NCBI GenBank assembly: GCA_023245385.1
Contig: JAHFKM010000002.1
Span: forward strand, 1 to 29,389
Direction of reading: 5' to 3'
DNA: 29,389 nt
Source: an archaeon
GTDB taxonomy: Archaea; Nanobdellota; Nanobdellia; SCGC-AAA011-G17; GW2011-AR18
Shown here: positions 5,266 to 13,071 of the stretch, in pieces
Position numbering within the stretch: the first letter of the stretch is position 1
Layout: each line of letters opens with the position of its first letter
Made by a program: the position numbers and the translations under genes
The notes under the pieces: generated by a model
What the model saw: the letters and a program-made list of their open reading frames with translations, nothing else
Told to the model about the DNA's origin: nothing
Databases searched by the model: none

Positions 5266-6834
5266 GTGAGAATAAATATTATTCCTACATTTTTTATTCT
5301 TTTCATGATTACAGGTTGTACTTTATCATCTTCTTTCAAAAATGAAACATCATCTAAGAATCTAAAACTCCAAACGGGATATTTCTTTTCTGCTCTTACT
5401 TTTGATAGTGTTTATTTGAAGAATCTTAAAAAAATGGATCTTAATGGTTCTCTTGAACTCTGCAATAGCGAAGATTGTGTTACTGTAGGAAAAATCAGTG
5501 GAGATATTATCAAAACAGCAGGGTTTACTACTAAAATTGGCGCATCAAATATTGAACCAGGACTCTACCAGCTTAAAGTCAAACTGAACAATGTCCACGT
5601 TGAACGTTTTTCTGGCGGAGGATCTTCAGGTACAAACCTACCAGCAACAGAATCTATTGTAGGTGCAGTTACAATTTCTCAAGACCAGACCACTCTTGTA
5701 GAACTTAATTTCAATGAAAATAGTTTTTCACAGATTAACTCGGAACAAACAGCGGAATTTAAAACAATCCTAATTAATGCCGACACTGTAAAAGAAGAAC
5801 CAGTTAGAATTGAAGATCAAACTTATATTGGCCTTTTTATCAACGGAAAAATTGACACTATTATGGACACGAGGACAAATGCTAGAGGAATCAGTCAATC
5901 AAATGTTATTAGTTTGCCTTTTAAAGATCAAATTGCTATCGATATCAAAGACGAATCTGATCTCAGTGCTGCGACGCTTATCACAACAGAAGGACGTATA
6001 GAAACAATTGTAGTTACAAAACCAATTCAAATAGCGATTGAAGATATTTTAGAACACGTTTCTACAGACACAAATATTCCTATAAATCAACTTGCAACAA
6101 CTACAGATATTAGTGTTATTGATGACCAAATTGAAAAAGATGAAAGAGAAATTCTAATAGATGAACAAACAATTATACAGAGTCTTAACAATGTTGCGTT
6201 AACAACTTCACAACAAGCTGTAGCAAAAGATGAACAACAACTTTTATTAGATATTAAAACATCAGAACAACTTATAGATCAAGATGCATCCCTTACAACT
6301 TCTGAAAAAACACAGATTGATACAGAACTTAATTTATTACTTTCCTCTACAATAAACAAACTTCAAATAGACGAGGATATTTCTGTAATAGAGACAAAAA
6401 TCATACCAAAGATCTCTTCGACTGCAGAGAAACAGTTTTTGCAAACAGTAGAACAAGATTTTAGAATTATTGAGAAAGACGAACAAACCGTGATAGTAGA
6501 TTCTAAACTCCTTTATGAAGCTGAAGCAAAACTAAGCGCTGATGAAGAACGATTAAAACAAGATAAACAAAGATTAGAAACAATTATCAACACAGCTCTT
6601 TCTGTGCCTTCATCAACAGTTATAAAAGGAACAGAAACGACTTTAGAAACTACAGAAAAAATTATTATTCAAGAAGAAAGAATAATCGAAACTTCAATAC
6701 AATCAGGGAATATTGTTGAAGTTTTTCCAAGCGCTTCTGCAGGTATAAATATTGAAAGTTCCATTAGCTCTTCTGGTAGTGATGATTCTGGAAGCAGCTC
6801 TTCTTCAAGTGATTCAATTAGTGTAGGTATTTAA
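5266..6834 (+). CDS. Lipoprotein with helical stalk and Ser-rich tail, unknown function
   Basis: The 522-residue product starts with a signal peptide and lipobox FMITGC, so Cys18 would be the lipid-modified first residue of a membrane-anchored outside protein. Residues about 35-270 look beta-rich. About 270-470 are long charged helices rich in Gln, Glu and Asp (for example DEQQLLLDIKTSEQLIDQDAS and DEERLKQDKQRLE) and probably form coiled coils. The last 30 residues are almost all Ser, Asp and Gly. I recognise no domain. The GTG at 5266 is chosen because it gives the signal peptide and has AGAGG about 8 bases upstream. No partner gene is adjacent. Confidence 0.75.
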   Translation: MRINIIPTFFILFMITGCTLSSSFKNETSSKNLKLQTGYFFSALTFDSVYLKNLKKMDLNGSLELCNSEDCVTVGKISGDIIKTAGFTTKIGASNIEPGLYQLKVKLNNVHVERFSGGGSSGTNLPATESIVGAVTISQDQTTLVELNFNENSFSQINSEQTAEFKTILINADTVKEEPVRIEDQTYIGLFINGKIDTIMDTRTNARGISQSNVISLPFKDQIAIDIKDESDLSAATLITTEGRIETIVVTKPIQIAIEDILEHVSTDTNIPINQLATTTDISVIDDQIEKDEREILIDEQTIIQSLNNVALTTSQQAVAKDEQQLLLDIKTSEQLIDQDASLTTSEKTQIDTELNLLLSSTINKLQIDEDISVIETKIIPKISSTAEKQFLQTVEQDFRIIEKDEQTVIVDSKLLYEAEAKLSADEERLKQDKQRLETIINTALSVPSSTVIKGTETTLETTEKIIIQEERIIETSIQSGNIVEVFPSASAGINIESSISSSGSDDSGSSSSSSDSISVGI

Positions 6835-6964
6835 AATTCTCTCAAATTTTTTGAACAACATACTTTAAAAGTTATAGATTCTAAAAATAATCATTTCTTG
6901 GTAAAATAATTATTTATATCCTTATTTAGAATAAAGGAAAATATTTTTTTGGATTATTAGAGCT

Positions 6965-9007
6965 TCAGATGATTGTGCTGACATGGTCTTTTTTTCCTAA
7001 GCGGAGGATTGTGTTTGCGAAACTTTCTATTTCTTGTTCATGGCTGACGATGATGACTTGTTTCATGTTTAATTCTTGTAAAACCTCGCGTAGTTTCTGT
7101 ACTTGTTCTGTGCTGAATCCGTCTGTTGGTTCGTCAAGCATGATGAGATTTTTTGTGTTGATGTTTGCGACGACGTCGTTGATCGCTTGATTTAGTGCGA
7201 GTCTGTAAGCGAGTGCTGCTGCTGTTTTTTCTCCGCCGCTTAAACTAGAATAGTCAGTGTCATACCCATTTTGTTCAAGCAGAGGAGTAAGTTCTTTATC
7301 GAGTTTTACTGTGAGTATTTCTCCTTCGATAAGGAGTTTGAACCATTTTTGGAAGAGTACGTTGAAGTTGTGGTGGATGCGCTGGAGAACCTGTAGTTCA
7401 ATTGATTCCATGGTTGTGAAGAATGTTTCTTCAATCCAGTTTTGTAAAGTAGTAGAGTGTTGGAGTTGGAGTTGTATTTTTTCTTTTTCTTCAACTTCTT
7501 GTGTAAGAATGAATATTTGTTTTGTTTCGAGTTCTTTTTCTTTGAATAATTGTGCGTGGTGGATTTTCGTTTCTTGTTCTTTTTTGAGTGCCTGTTCGTA
7601 ATGAATTTTTAAGGTTTCATAGTTTATTTCAAGATTTTTATAAGTTTCAATTTCTTGTGTGAGGTGTGCAAGAATATTTTGTAAGTCTTCAGCTTCTTTT
7701 TGTATTTTTTCTTTTTCTTCTTGAAGTTTGTTAAGAGTTGTTTGTTTTTTTTCTGCTTCTTCTTTTTTTATTTTTGTAATTTCTGCTTGTTTGTCTTGTT
7801 CTTGGAGTTGGTGTAGTTCTTGTTTGAGTTTTTCAAGACCGAAGTCTGCGTCGTTTTCTTCTTTGAGTATATCTTTAAGGTGTTGGTCTGAAGTTTGTAT
7901 TTTTTCTTGTTCTCTGGTGTGTATAAGATGTTTGTGGGTTTCGTTTACGTTTTGGAAGCAGGTTGGACAGGTGTCTAAGAGAGAGATCTTGTTGATAAGT
8001 TCTTCGCTTATTTTTTTCTTGGTTTTTAAGTCTTGGATTTTGGAGCGTGTTTCTTTGAGATGGAGTTCTATTGTTGTGATAAGGTCTTGATATCTTTTGA
8101 GTTCTGGTTTGATATTTTTAACTTCTATAAGTAAGGGAAGAGTTGTGACTTCTTTGCTTATTATTTCTATTTCTTTTTTTATTCTTTCTAAAGTAAGTGA
8201 TTTGTTTTTAAGAGTAAGTTCTTGGAGGGATAAATTTTTTTTGAGTGTGTTAAGTTGGTTTATTTGTTCTTCAGTTTCTTGGATGTTTTGTTTTTCTTCT
8301 TCTCTGATCTTTTTTTTCTCCTCAACTTCTAAAATGATTTTTTCAATTAGAACATTGAGTTCTTGAATGTTATTTTGTTTTTCTTTGAGGAGTTTTCTTT
8401 TATCTTCAAGGTCGTATATTTTTCCTGCGTATTCTTTTCTTTTTTCTCTTAGTTTACTGGAGACTATTTTTGAGTTTTCTCGTATTCTTTTGTATTTATC
8501 AATGTTAAACACTCTTCTTAATGTTTCCATTCTGTCTTCAGCTTCACCGCTGAGGATGGTTTTCATTTCTTCTTGGGGAGTGTATACAGTGTATCTGTAG
8601 ATCAAAGATTTTTTTGTGAGTGTTTCTTGGGGGTAGTTGAGGAGTTCGAATATTTTTTGTTTGAGTTCTGAACTGGTGTATTCTTGTCCTTTGCTGTTGA
8701 TGCTGAGATATCCGAATTCTTGATTTATTCCTGTTGGTGTGCGTTTTAAGCTGCGTTTGATGAATATTTCTTTTTGTTGAAGGGTAAAAGTAAGTTCTAT
8801 TGATGCTTGATCTTTTCCGTTGCGGAGGAGTGTGTTTCCTGTGAGTTCTCCTCGTTTCAATCCGAAAAGGGCGAATTCTATTGATTGAAAGATTGTGCTT
8901 TTTCCAGCGCCGATGTCTCCTGCGAGTAAACTTATTCCTTCTGTAAAATGAATTTCTTGTTTGAGAAAACTTCTGATATTTTCAAGTTTTATACTCTTCA
9001 ATAACAT
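6965..9007 (-). CDS. rad50: DNA double-strand break repair ATPase Rad50
   Basis: Rad50 works with Mre11 to tether and process broken DNA ends. The 680-residue protein has the Walker A loop GDIGAGKST (residues 30-38), two long coiled-coil arms (about 170-330 and 370-510), the zinc hook CPTC at 347-350 that joins two molecules, the ABC signature LSGGEKT at 589-595, and Walker B LIMLDEP at 621-627 with the Asp-Glu pair. VSHEQE at 654-659 supplies the switch His. It is shorter than the roughly 850-900 residues common in other archaea, mainly through shorter arms. Its start overlaps the end of the 110-aa gene upstream by 26 bp, so it is the last gene of the mre11 operon. Confidence 0.97.
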   Translation of the reverse strand: MLLKSIKLENIRSFLKQEIHFTEGISLLAGDIGAGKSTIFQSIEFALFGLKRGELTGNTLLRNGKDQASIELTFTLQQKEIFIKRSLKRTPTGINQEFGYLSINSKGQEYTSSELKQKIFELLNYPQETLTKKSLIYRYTVYTPQEEMKTILSGEAEDRMETLRRVFNIDKYKRIRENSKIVSSKLREKRKEYAGKIYDLEDKRKLLKEKQNNIQELNVLIEKIILEVEEKKKIREEEKQNIQETEEQINQLNTLKKNLSLQELTLKNKSLTLERIKKEIEIISKEVTTLPLLIEVKNIKPELKRYQDLITTIELHLKETRSKIQDLKTKKKISEELINKISLLDTCPTCFQNVNETHKHLIHTREQEKIQTSDQHLKDILKEENDADFGLEKLKQELHQLQEQDKQAEITKIKKEEAEKKQTTLNKLQEEKEKIQKEAEDLQNILAHLTQEIETYKNLEINYETLKIHYEQALKKEQETKIHHAQLFKEKELETKQIFILTQEVEEKEKIQLQLQHSTTLQNWIEETFFTTMESIELQVLQRIHHNFNVLFQKWFKLLIEGEILTVKLDKELTPLLEQNGYDTDYSSLSGGEKTAAALAYRLALNQAINDVVANINTKNLIMLDEPTDGFSTEQVQKLREVLQELNMKQVIIVSHEQEIESFANTILRLGKKDHVSTII

Positions 9008-9314
9008 CTTTCACATCCACGCCAAAGCATGCTACTTTTATTTCTTTTTGTCCTTTTCTTCCACATAAGAGTGAGTGAGGTGGTTCTTTGTTTGGACTTT
9101 TTATTTGAAATCCTCGAAATTTGTGATAGATAACTTTTGGAACAAGATGAACGTAGTGGCTTCCTCTTCTATTTTCTTCTGTGACAATGTAGTAGTCTTC
9201 TTTTTCTTCTACACGATCTTCAAAGCTTGTTTTTTTATAGGTTACAGAGGAAATAAGTTCTTTGAATATTTTCTTGAATCGTTCTTGGTCTACACGTTTA
9301 AATTCTTCATACAT
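8982..9314 (-). CDS. Unknown 110-residue protein encoded between mre11 and rad50
   Basis: I do not recognise this protein. It overlaps the end of mre11 by 8 bp and the start of rad50 by 26 bp, so all three must be read from one mRNA, and coupling is likely. The sequence is charged and helical at the N-terminus (MYEEFKRVDQERFKKIFKELISS). It continues with beta-like stretches (EDYYIVTEENRRGSHYVHLVPKVIYHKFRGFQIKSP), one basic loop SLLCGRKGQKE, and a closing FGVDVKDVIEEYK. No metal motif or membrane segment is seen. Its position suggests a subunit or modulator of the Mre11-Rad50 complex, which is an inference from context only. Confidence 0.75.
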   Translation of the reverse strand: MYEEFKRVDQERFKKIFKELISSVTYKKTSFEDRVEEKEDYYIVTEENRRGSHYVHLVPKVIYHKFRGFQIKSPNKEPPHSLLCGRKGQKEIKVACFGVDVKDVIEEYKT

Positions 9315-10494
9315 CTTCTAGCCTCAGAGTGTGAAGTGTTTCTTTCAGGATTCTTTGTTCGTAGTCCTGGTTTTTTTCTCCATCTCTTTTTTCTTTGTCG
9401 AGGAGGAGGATGAGCTTGTTTATTAATGCTTCTTCATGTTCTAGTGTGTTACTTAAGTGCGCGTGGATAGTTGTTCTTTCGATGTCTTCGATTGTGCTTT
9501 CCGTGTTGGTAGTTTCTTCTTGTTCTGGAGCGGTGAGTTTGTAGGTGTTTTTCATGAAGAAGTATGCTTTTTCGTTTGCTTGTGTTATTTTTTTGAAGTC
9601 AATATCATTCGGTTTTCCATTTTTTAATTTACCTTCGATTCTTAAGGTGATAATTTTATCTTGAACGTCTTGGAGTGTTTCTAAGATTTCGAGTTCTACT
9701 TGTTTGGGTGTTTTGTCTTGGGCGTTGATAAAGGAGCTGTGTACTTCTTTTATTTTGAGTTGAATATATTTTAGGTGTATGTGTTCATTGTTTGTTTCTC
9801 CGATGTAAAAACCTCCGAAATGGAGTTCTTCTAGTTCTTTGAAGTTGTTTGGGAATGTTGGTCCAGGGTAAGCGACGAGGCCGTATCCTTCGAAGGTTTG
9901 TGCTTTAACAAAGTGGGGGTGGCCTCCTGCGTAATAGGCAAATCCTTTTGGAAGAATGTCGAGCGTTGCCGCTTCCACATTTTTGAATTCTTCTCCTTTC
10001 ATTTCATTGAGTAAGCTGTGGAACATGAATATTTTGAATCCTGGTTCTTTTCCTAAATGTTCAAAGTTTATTTTTTCGTATTCAAAACGTTCGAGTTGGC
10101 CTTTTCTTCCGTGAAATCCTGTTATTTTTGTTCCTGTTCGGTCGTGGGTGAAAGTAAGTTCATTATTGGAAATATGGCTGACATTTGTTACAAGTCCTGC
10201 TTTTTCCAAAACATCGAGCATTGTTTTTCCTGAGCTTGAGTAGTCGTGACTTCCTGGGATGATATAGACGGGAATATCTTCTTCTTTAAGTGTGGAAAGG
10301 ATGCTTGCTGTTTCTTTGATAAGTTCTATTTGAGGTAAGGCTGTATCAAATAAATCTCCAGCGATTAAGACGAATCCGACATGTTCTTCGATCGCAAGGT
10401 GTAAGGCTTTTTCAAAACTTCGTATTCCTAGTTCTCTGAGTGATGTTTCTCTCCATCCTCCGATGTGACAGTCTGAGAGGTGTGCGAATTTCAT
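9307..10494 (-). CDS. mre11: DNA double-strand break repair nuclease Mre11
   Basis: Mre11 is the manganese nuclease partner of Rad50. The 395-residue protein has the phosphoesterase motifs in order: HLSDCHIGG (Asp8, His10), AGDLFDT (Asp47), PGSHDYS (residues 80-86), MFHS (His159) and AGGHPHFVKA (His192, His194). In the third motif Ser82 replaces the Asn of the usual GNHD. That Asn is a metal ligand in Pyrococcus Mre11, so coordination may differ, although I believe such variants occur in other archaea. The C-terminal 150 residues are charged and helical and would bind Rad50. The ATG at 10494 lies 27 bp below a TATA element. It is the first gene of the three-gene operon. Confidence 0.95.
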   Translation of the reverse strand: MKFAHLSDCHIGGWRETSLRELGIRSFEKALHLAIEEHVGFVLIAGDLFDTALPQIELIKETASILSTLKEEDIPVYIIPGSHDYSSSGKTMLDVLEKAGLVTNVSHISNNELTFTHDRTGTKITGFHGRKGQLERFEYEKINFEHLGKEPGFKIFMFHSLLNEMKGEEFKNVEAATLDILPKGFAYYAGGHPHFVKAQTFEGYGLVAYPGPTFPNNFKELEELHFGGFYIGETNNEHIHLKYIQLKIKEVHSSFINAQDKTPKQVELEILETLQDVQDKIITLRIEGKLKNGKPNDIDFKKITQANEKAYFFMKNTYKLTAPEQEETTNTESTIEDIERTTIHAHLSNTLEHEEALINKLILLLDKEKRDGEKNQDYEQRILKETLHTLRLEDV

Positions 10495-10530
10495 AAATGA
10501 AAGAAATGTGTTTTTAGTTTTTATAGATAG
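10487..10530 (-). promoter_or_regulatory. mre11 promoter and start region, copy A of a duplicated segment
   Basis: Read on the minus strand, a TATA element (TCTATAAAA, about 10519-10527) lies about 27 bp before the ATG at 10494. The same stretch, from the start codon through the TATA element, recurs at 10938-10981 with a few changes. Confidence 0.55.
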
Positions 10531-10613
10531 TTGTGCGAGAAGATAGAGGTCTGAGTTTGAGCATCGAGTAATATGATTATCTGCAGCGACGGATCTGAGT
10601 GGTGCCGGTGGCT

Positions 10614-10859
10614 TTATATTCTTCGCTCATGGAGTTCTGACCTGCTTTTTATTGTAAATGTTCCCATGGGGAATCCTTTTTTTAAGAGTGCTAGTTGTCT
10701 TGATGCGATTTGTTGTTCTTGTTGTTTTTGAATCCAGAGCTGAAGTGCTTCTTTAATTGCTTTGCCGAGTTTTCCTTTGCCTAGTCCTGTAAGTTGTTCT
10801 ACTGTTTTTCGAAATTCTTTTTCAACAGCATCTTCTATGTTTATTGTGACGGTGCCCAT
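10614..10859 (-). CDS. Ribbon-helix-helix antitoxin-like protein, orphan
   Basis: The 81-residue protein begins with a beta strand MGTVTINIEDAVEKEFRKTVEQL and two helices, as in CopG/ribbon-helix-helix repressors. It ends with ALLKKGFPMGTFTIKSRSELHERRI, a tail of the kind that docks into PIN-type toxins in archaeal VapB-like antitoxins. No toxin gene follows: the minus strand from 10613 to 10495 holds only a 17-codon frame, MSEEYKATGTTQIRRCR, that overlaps its stop. A TATA-like TTTAAATAA lies near 10881-10889. It may be a leftover half of a toxin-antitoxin pair, kept as a repressor or as an antidote to a toxin elsewhere. Confidence 0.65.
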   Translation of the reverse strand: MGTVTINIEDAVEKEFRKTVEQLTGLGKGKLGKAIKEALQLWIQKQQEQQIASRQLALLKKGFPMGTFTIKSRSELHERRI

Positions 10860-10937
10860 AGAACAATTTAAGATTCTGGATTATTTAAATGTTTTTTAAT
10901 GTAAACTGAATTGGTTTGAAAGATCCGGATTCAGCTG

Positions 10938-10981
10938 TGATTTCATAAATGGAAGAATGTTTTTGATATTTTTATAGATAG
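10938..10981 (-). repeat. Duplicate of the mre11 promoter with no gene behind it, copy B
   Basis: Bases 10938-10981 repeat the sequence around the mre11 start and TATA box (ATTTCATAAATGRAAGAA, then TTTTATAGATAGTTGT). The ATG at 10946 opens a frame of only 16 codons (MKSQLNPDLSNQFSLH), which diverges from Mre11 after two residues. The orphan antitoxin-like gene lies between the two copies. Confidence 0.55.
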
Positions 10982-11101
10982 TTGTAAAGGAAAGGTGGCT
11001 TTGTTTTAGTAAAAGTTTTTGGAGTAATTTTTTACAAGGAAGAAGTGAAGTTTCAGAGATCGTGAAAAATCTGAAAGGATGTTGGGTGTAGGATCGGTCT
11101 T

Positions 11102-12445
11102 CTAGAAGTCTAATTTTAGTTTTTGTCCGTTATGCATGATGTGGATTGTTTTTCCTGTTTTGTAGTTCATTTCAACAGCGAGGTCGTTGAATGCTCCTTC
11201 CATGCTTGCTTCTCCGTGACATGGAATTAAATGTTCTGGTTTGATCATGGAAATAAAGTCGCGGAGGTCTTCTCTTCCGCTGTGTCCAGAGACGTGAATG
11301 TCAGTAAAGAGTCGTACTTTCATTTTTTTGAATTTGTTTTCGAGTGCTTCGCGGTTAGCAATATTTACAGCAGCAGGTATTGTTTTGCAGGAAAAGATAA
11401 CATGGTCTTCTTCATGGAAGGTGAATTGGAGTTTTCCATTTACAATTTTATCGAGAATAGATCCTGGTTCTGCTTGGTTTCCTGTGCATAGTACTAAATA
11501 TTTTTCTCGATGCTTGTCTATTTCTAGGAGCATTTTTGCGACTTCTTGTTTGTAGGGAATGATTCTTGCTTCTTTGGAATAATGGATTAGATTGAGTTTT
11601 TCAGCAGCTTTGATATAGCGGTTCATGCTTCTGCCTAAAATGATTACTTTTCTGTTTAATCTTTTTCCAAAGTCGAGAATGCTTCTGATGCGTGGTAAGT
11701 GTGAAGCGAAGGTGGTGACGAAGATTGCCTTGTCTTTATTATCTACGCCAAGTAAAACATCTTTTAGCATTTCACGGGCGACGCTTTCTGAGGGTGTTTT
11801 GATTTCTTTTGGTGCGTATAAGCATTCGCAGATGCAGAGTAAGACTTTTCCGCTTTCGCCAAGTTCTCGAAGTCTTTTGTAGTTTGGTTTGTTTCCGATA
11901 ACTGGTTGGTTATCAAGTTTGAAATCTGTCGCGTAGAGAAGAACTCCTTTCTTTGTGTGTAAAGCAACAATTGAACATTGTAAGGTGGAGTGGGTGATTG
12001 AAATGAGTTCTAAGTCAATATTTTCTGTGAGTTTTATTTTTTTATCTAGAGGGGTGGGTATGATCTTGTTTGGTAAAATAATGTGATCGTCTTCTAAAAT
12101 TGCTTTGAGAACTTGTAAGGAGTAGGGGCTTCCGATGATTGGCGCACGATATTTGGCTGCGAGATATTGTACTGCGCCGATATGGTCGAGGTGGGCATGG
12201 CCGAGGACAATTGCTTTGACTTTGTTTTTCCAGTCTTCGAGAACAGAATCGTCAGGGATTGCTCCGATTTTCACAAGTTGTGGGCTTGAGAATCCTTTCT
12301 TTTCCTGATCTTCAAGTTGTAAGTCTACGAGTGGGGGTAAAAAAATTCCCATATCACAAAGAATGACTTCATCGTCGACACGGATAGCGGTCATATTTTT
12401 TCCAACTTCATTATAGCCGCCGACAGTGCAAATTTCAACTTCCAT
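11102..12445 (-). CDS. Archaeal RNase J, beta-CASP 5'-3' exoribonuclease
   Basis: aRNase J degrades RNA from its 5' end in the cytoplasm. The 447-residue protein has the metallo-beta-lactamase signature GHAHLDHIG (His83, His85, Asp87, His88), further ligand motifs HST (His152) and ATDF (Asp174), and a beta-CASP insert with FASHLPRI near 247-254. Motif B, CTGNQAEPGS, lies near 320-329, motif C is HVSGHSG (His384, His388), and the final CHGE contains His410. All expected zinc ligands are present, so it should be active. It lacks the KH domains that mark the other archaeal beta-CASP group, aCPSF1. It is divergent from gatC, and the two share a 64-bp promoter region. Confidence 0.93.
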   Translation of the reverse strand: MEVEICTVGGYNEVGKNMTAIRVDDEVILCDMGIFLPPLVDLQLEDQEKKGFSSPQLVKIGAIPDDSVLEDWKNKVKAIVLGHAHLDHIGAVQYLAAKYRAPIIGSPYSLQVLKAILEDDHIILPNKIIPTPLDKKIKLTENIDLELISITHSTLQCSIVALHTKKGVLLYATDFKLDNQPVIGNKPNYKRLRELGESGKVLLCICECLYAPKEIKTPSESVAREMLKDVLLGVDNKDKAIFVTTFASHLPRIRSILDFGKRLNRKVIILGRSMNRYIKAAEKLNLIHYSKEARIIPYKQEVAKMLLEIDKHREKYLVLCTGNQAEPGSILDKIVNGKLQFTFHEEDHVIFSCKTIPAAVNIANREALENKFKKMKVRLFTDIHVSGHSGREDLRDFISMIKPEHLIPCHGEASMEGAFNDLAVEMNYKTGKTIHIMHNGQKLKLDF

Positions 12446-12468
12446 TTCTTTTTTTCGGGACAGGGTAC

Positions 12469-12488
12469 TATATAAAACTTTATATAAA
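12469..12488. promoter_or_regulatory. Overlapping divergent TATA boxes for aRNase J and gatC
   Basis: TATATAAA at 12469-12476 serves the minus strand, 24-31 bp from the ATG at 12445. TTATATAA at 12480-12487 serves the plus strand, 22-29 bp from the GTG at 12509. The two halves are separated by three bases and make a near palindrome, so binding of the TATA factor to one side could exclude the other. Confidence 0.7.
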
Positions 12489-12508
12489 CGTTCTTCTTCT
12501 TTCTGAGT

Positions 12509-12793
12509 GTGGAAGTGAATAAGGATCTTATTTTAAGAGTTGCGAAGAATGCTCGGCTTATGCTCACTTCTGAGGAAGCTGAAGAGTTTGTTCCTGAATT
12601 TAAAGAAATTTTAGAGGCTTTTTCAGTTTTAAATGAACTTGATCTTGGTAAGGGGGAGTTGAGTATGCATCCTCTTCCTTTGAGAAACGCTTTACGTGAA
12701 GACATTCCAGAGCCTTCTCTTTCAAGAGAGGAAATTTTATCAAATACGAAACATAAGAAGGATGGATACTTCTTAGGACCAAAAGCGTTATGA
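12509..12793 (+). CDS. gatC: Asp-tRNA(Asn)/Glu-tRNA(Gln) amidotransferase subunit C
   Basis: GatC stabilises GatA in the enzyme that converts mischarged Asp-tRNA(Asn) or Glu-tRNA(Gln) to the amide forms. The 94-residue protein has the family outline: a helix with VAKNARLMLTSEEAEEFVPEFKEILEAFSVLNELDL, the loop PLPLRNALREDIPEPSLSREEILSN, and the end KKDGYFLGPKAL, which resembles the usual '...FKVP' finish. The GTG start follows a TATA box by 22-29 bp and no upstream in-frame ATG is seen, so the mRNA is probably leaderless. The stop overlaps the ATG of the next gene (ATGA). gatB is not in the window. Confidence 0.88.
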   Translation: MEVNKDLILRVAKNARLMLTSEEAEEFVPEFKEILEAFSVLNELDLGKGELSMHPLPLRNALREDIPEPSLSREEILSNTKHKKDGYFLGPKAL

Positions 12794-13071
12794 TTCAGGC
12801 ATTATTTCCTGATGAGATTGAGGGGAGAAGAAGGAAAATAAAAAAGGATCTTGCTGGAAAAATTGATGCGATGGTGGATAATAAAGAAGTTTTAGGATCT
12901 TTATTGAATAATAAAAAAGTTGAGAATTATGCGACACAATATATTCTTTATGATCGGCGTGTTTGCGAAACCTATGGGATTAAGTATGTTTCTTTTGGAG
13001 TAAGGGATATGGTGGCTGCTTTTATATATGCTGAACAAGAATTAATTTTTATGCAAGAGTTGGAAAGATGA
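12790..13071 (+). CDS. Unknown 93-residue protein encoded between gatC and gatA
   Basis: I do not recognise this protein. Its start overlaps the gatC stop and its stop overlaps the gatA start, each by four bases (ATGA), so it is translated from the same mRNA and probably in similar amounts. The N-terminus is basic and helical (DEIEGRRRKIKKDLAGKIDAMVDN), followed by SLLNNKKVENYATQYILYDRRVCETYGIKYVSFGVRDMVAAFIYAEQELIFMQEL. No metal site or membrane segment is visible. The position suggests a partner of the amidotransferase or of tRNA delivery, which is an inference from the coupling alone. Confidence 0.8.
   Translation: MIQALFPDEIEGRRRKIKKDLAGKIDAMVDNKEVLGSLLNNKKVENYATQYILYDRRVCETYGIKYVSFGVRDMVAAFIYAEQELIFMQELER

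Noticed and set aside
7257..7601. Long plus-strand frames across rad50 and its neighbours
   Set aside because: They are Ser/Phe/Cys-rich complements of coiled-coil coding sequence and show no protein-like motifs.
11051..11076. 7-bp inverted repeat TTTCAGA/TCTGAAA downstream of aRNase J as a terminator
   Set aside because: The loop is 12 nt and no T run follows on the minus strand, so it is not a convincing stop signal.
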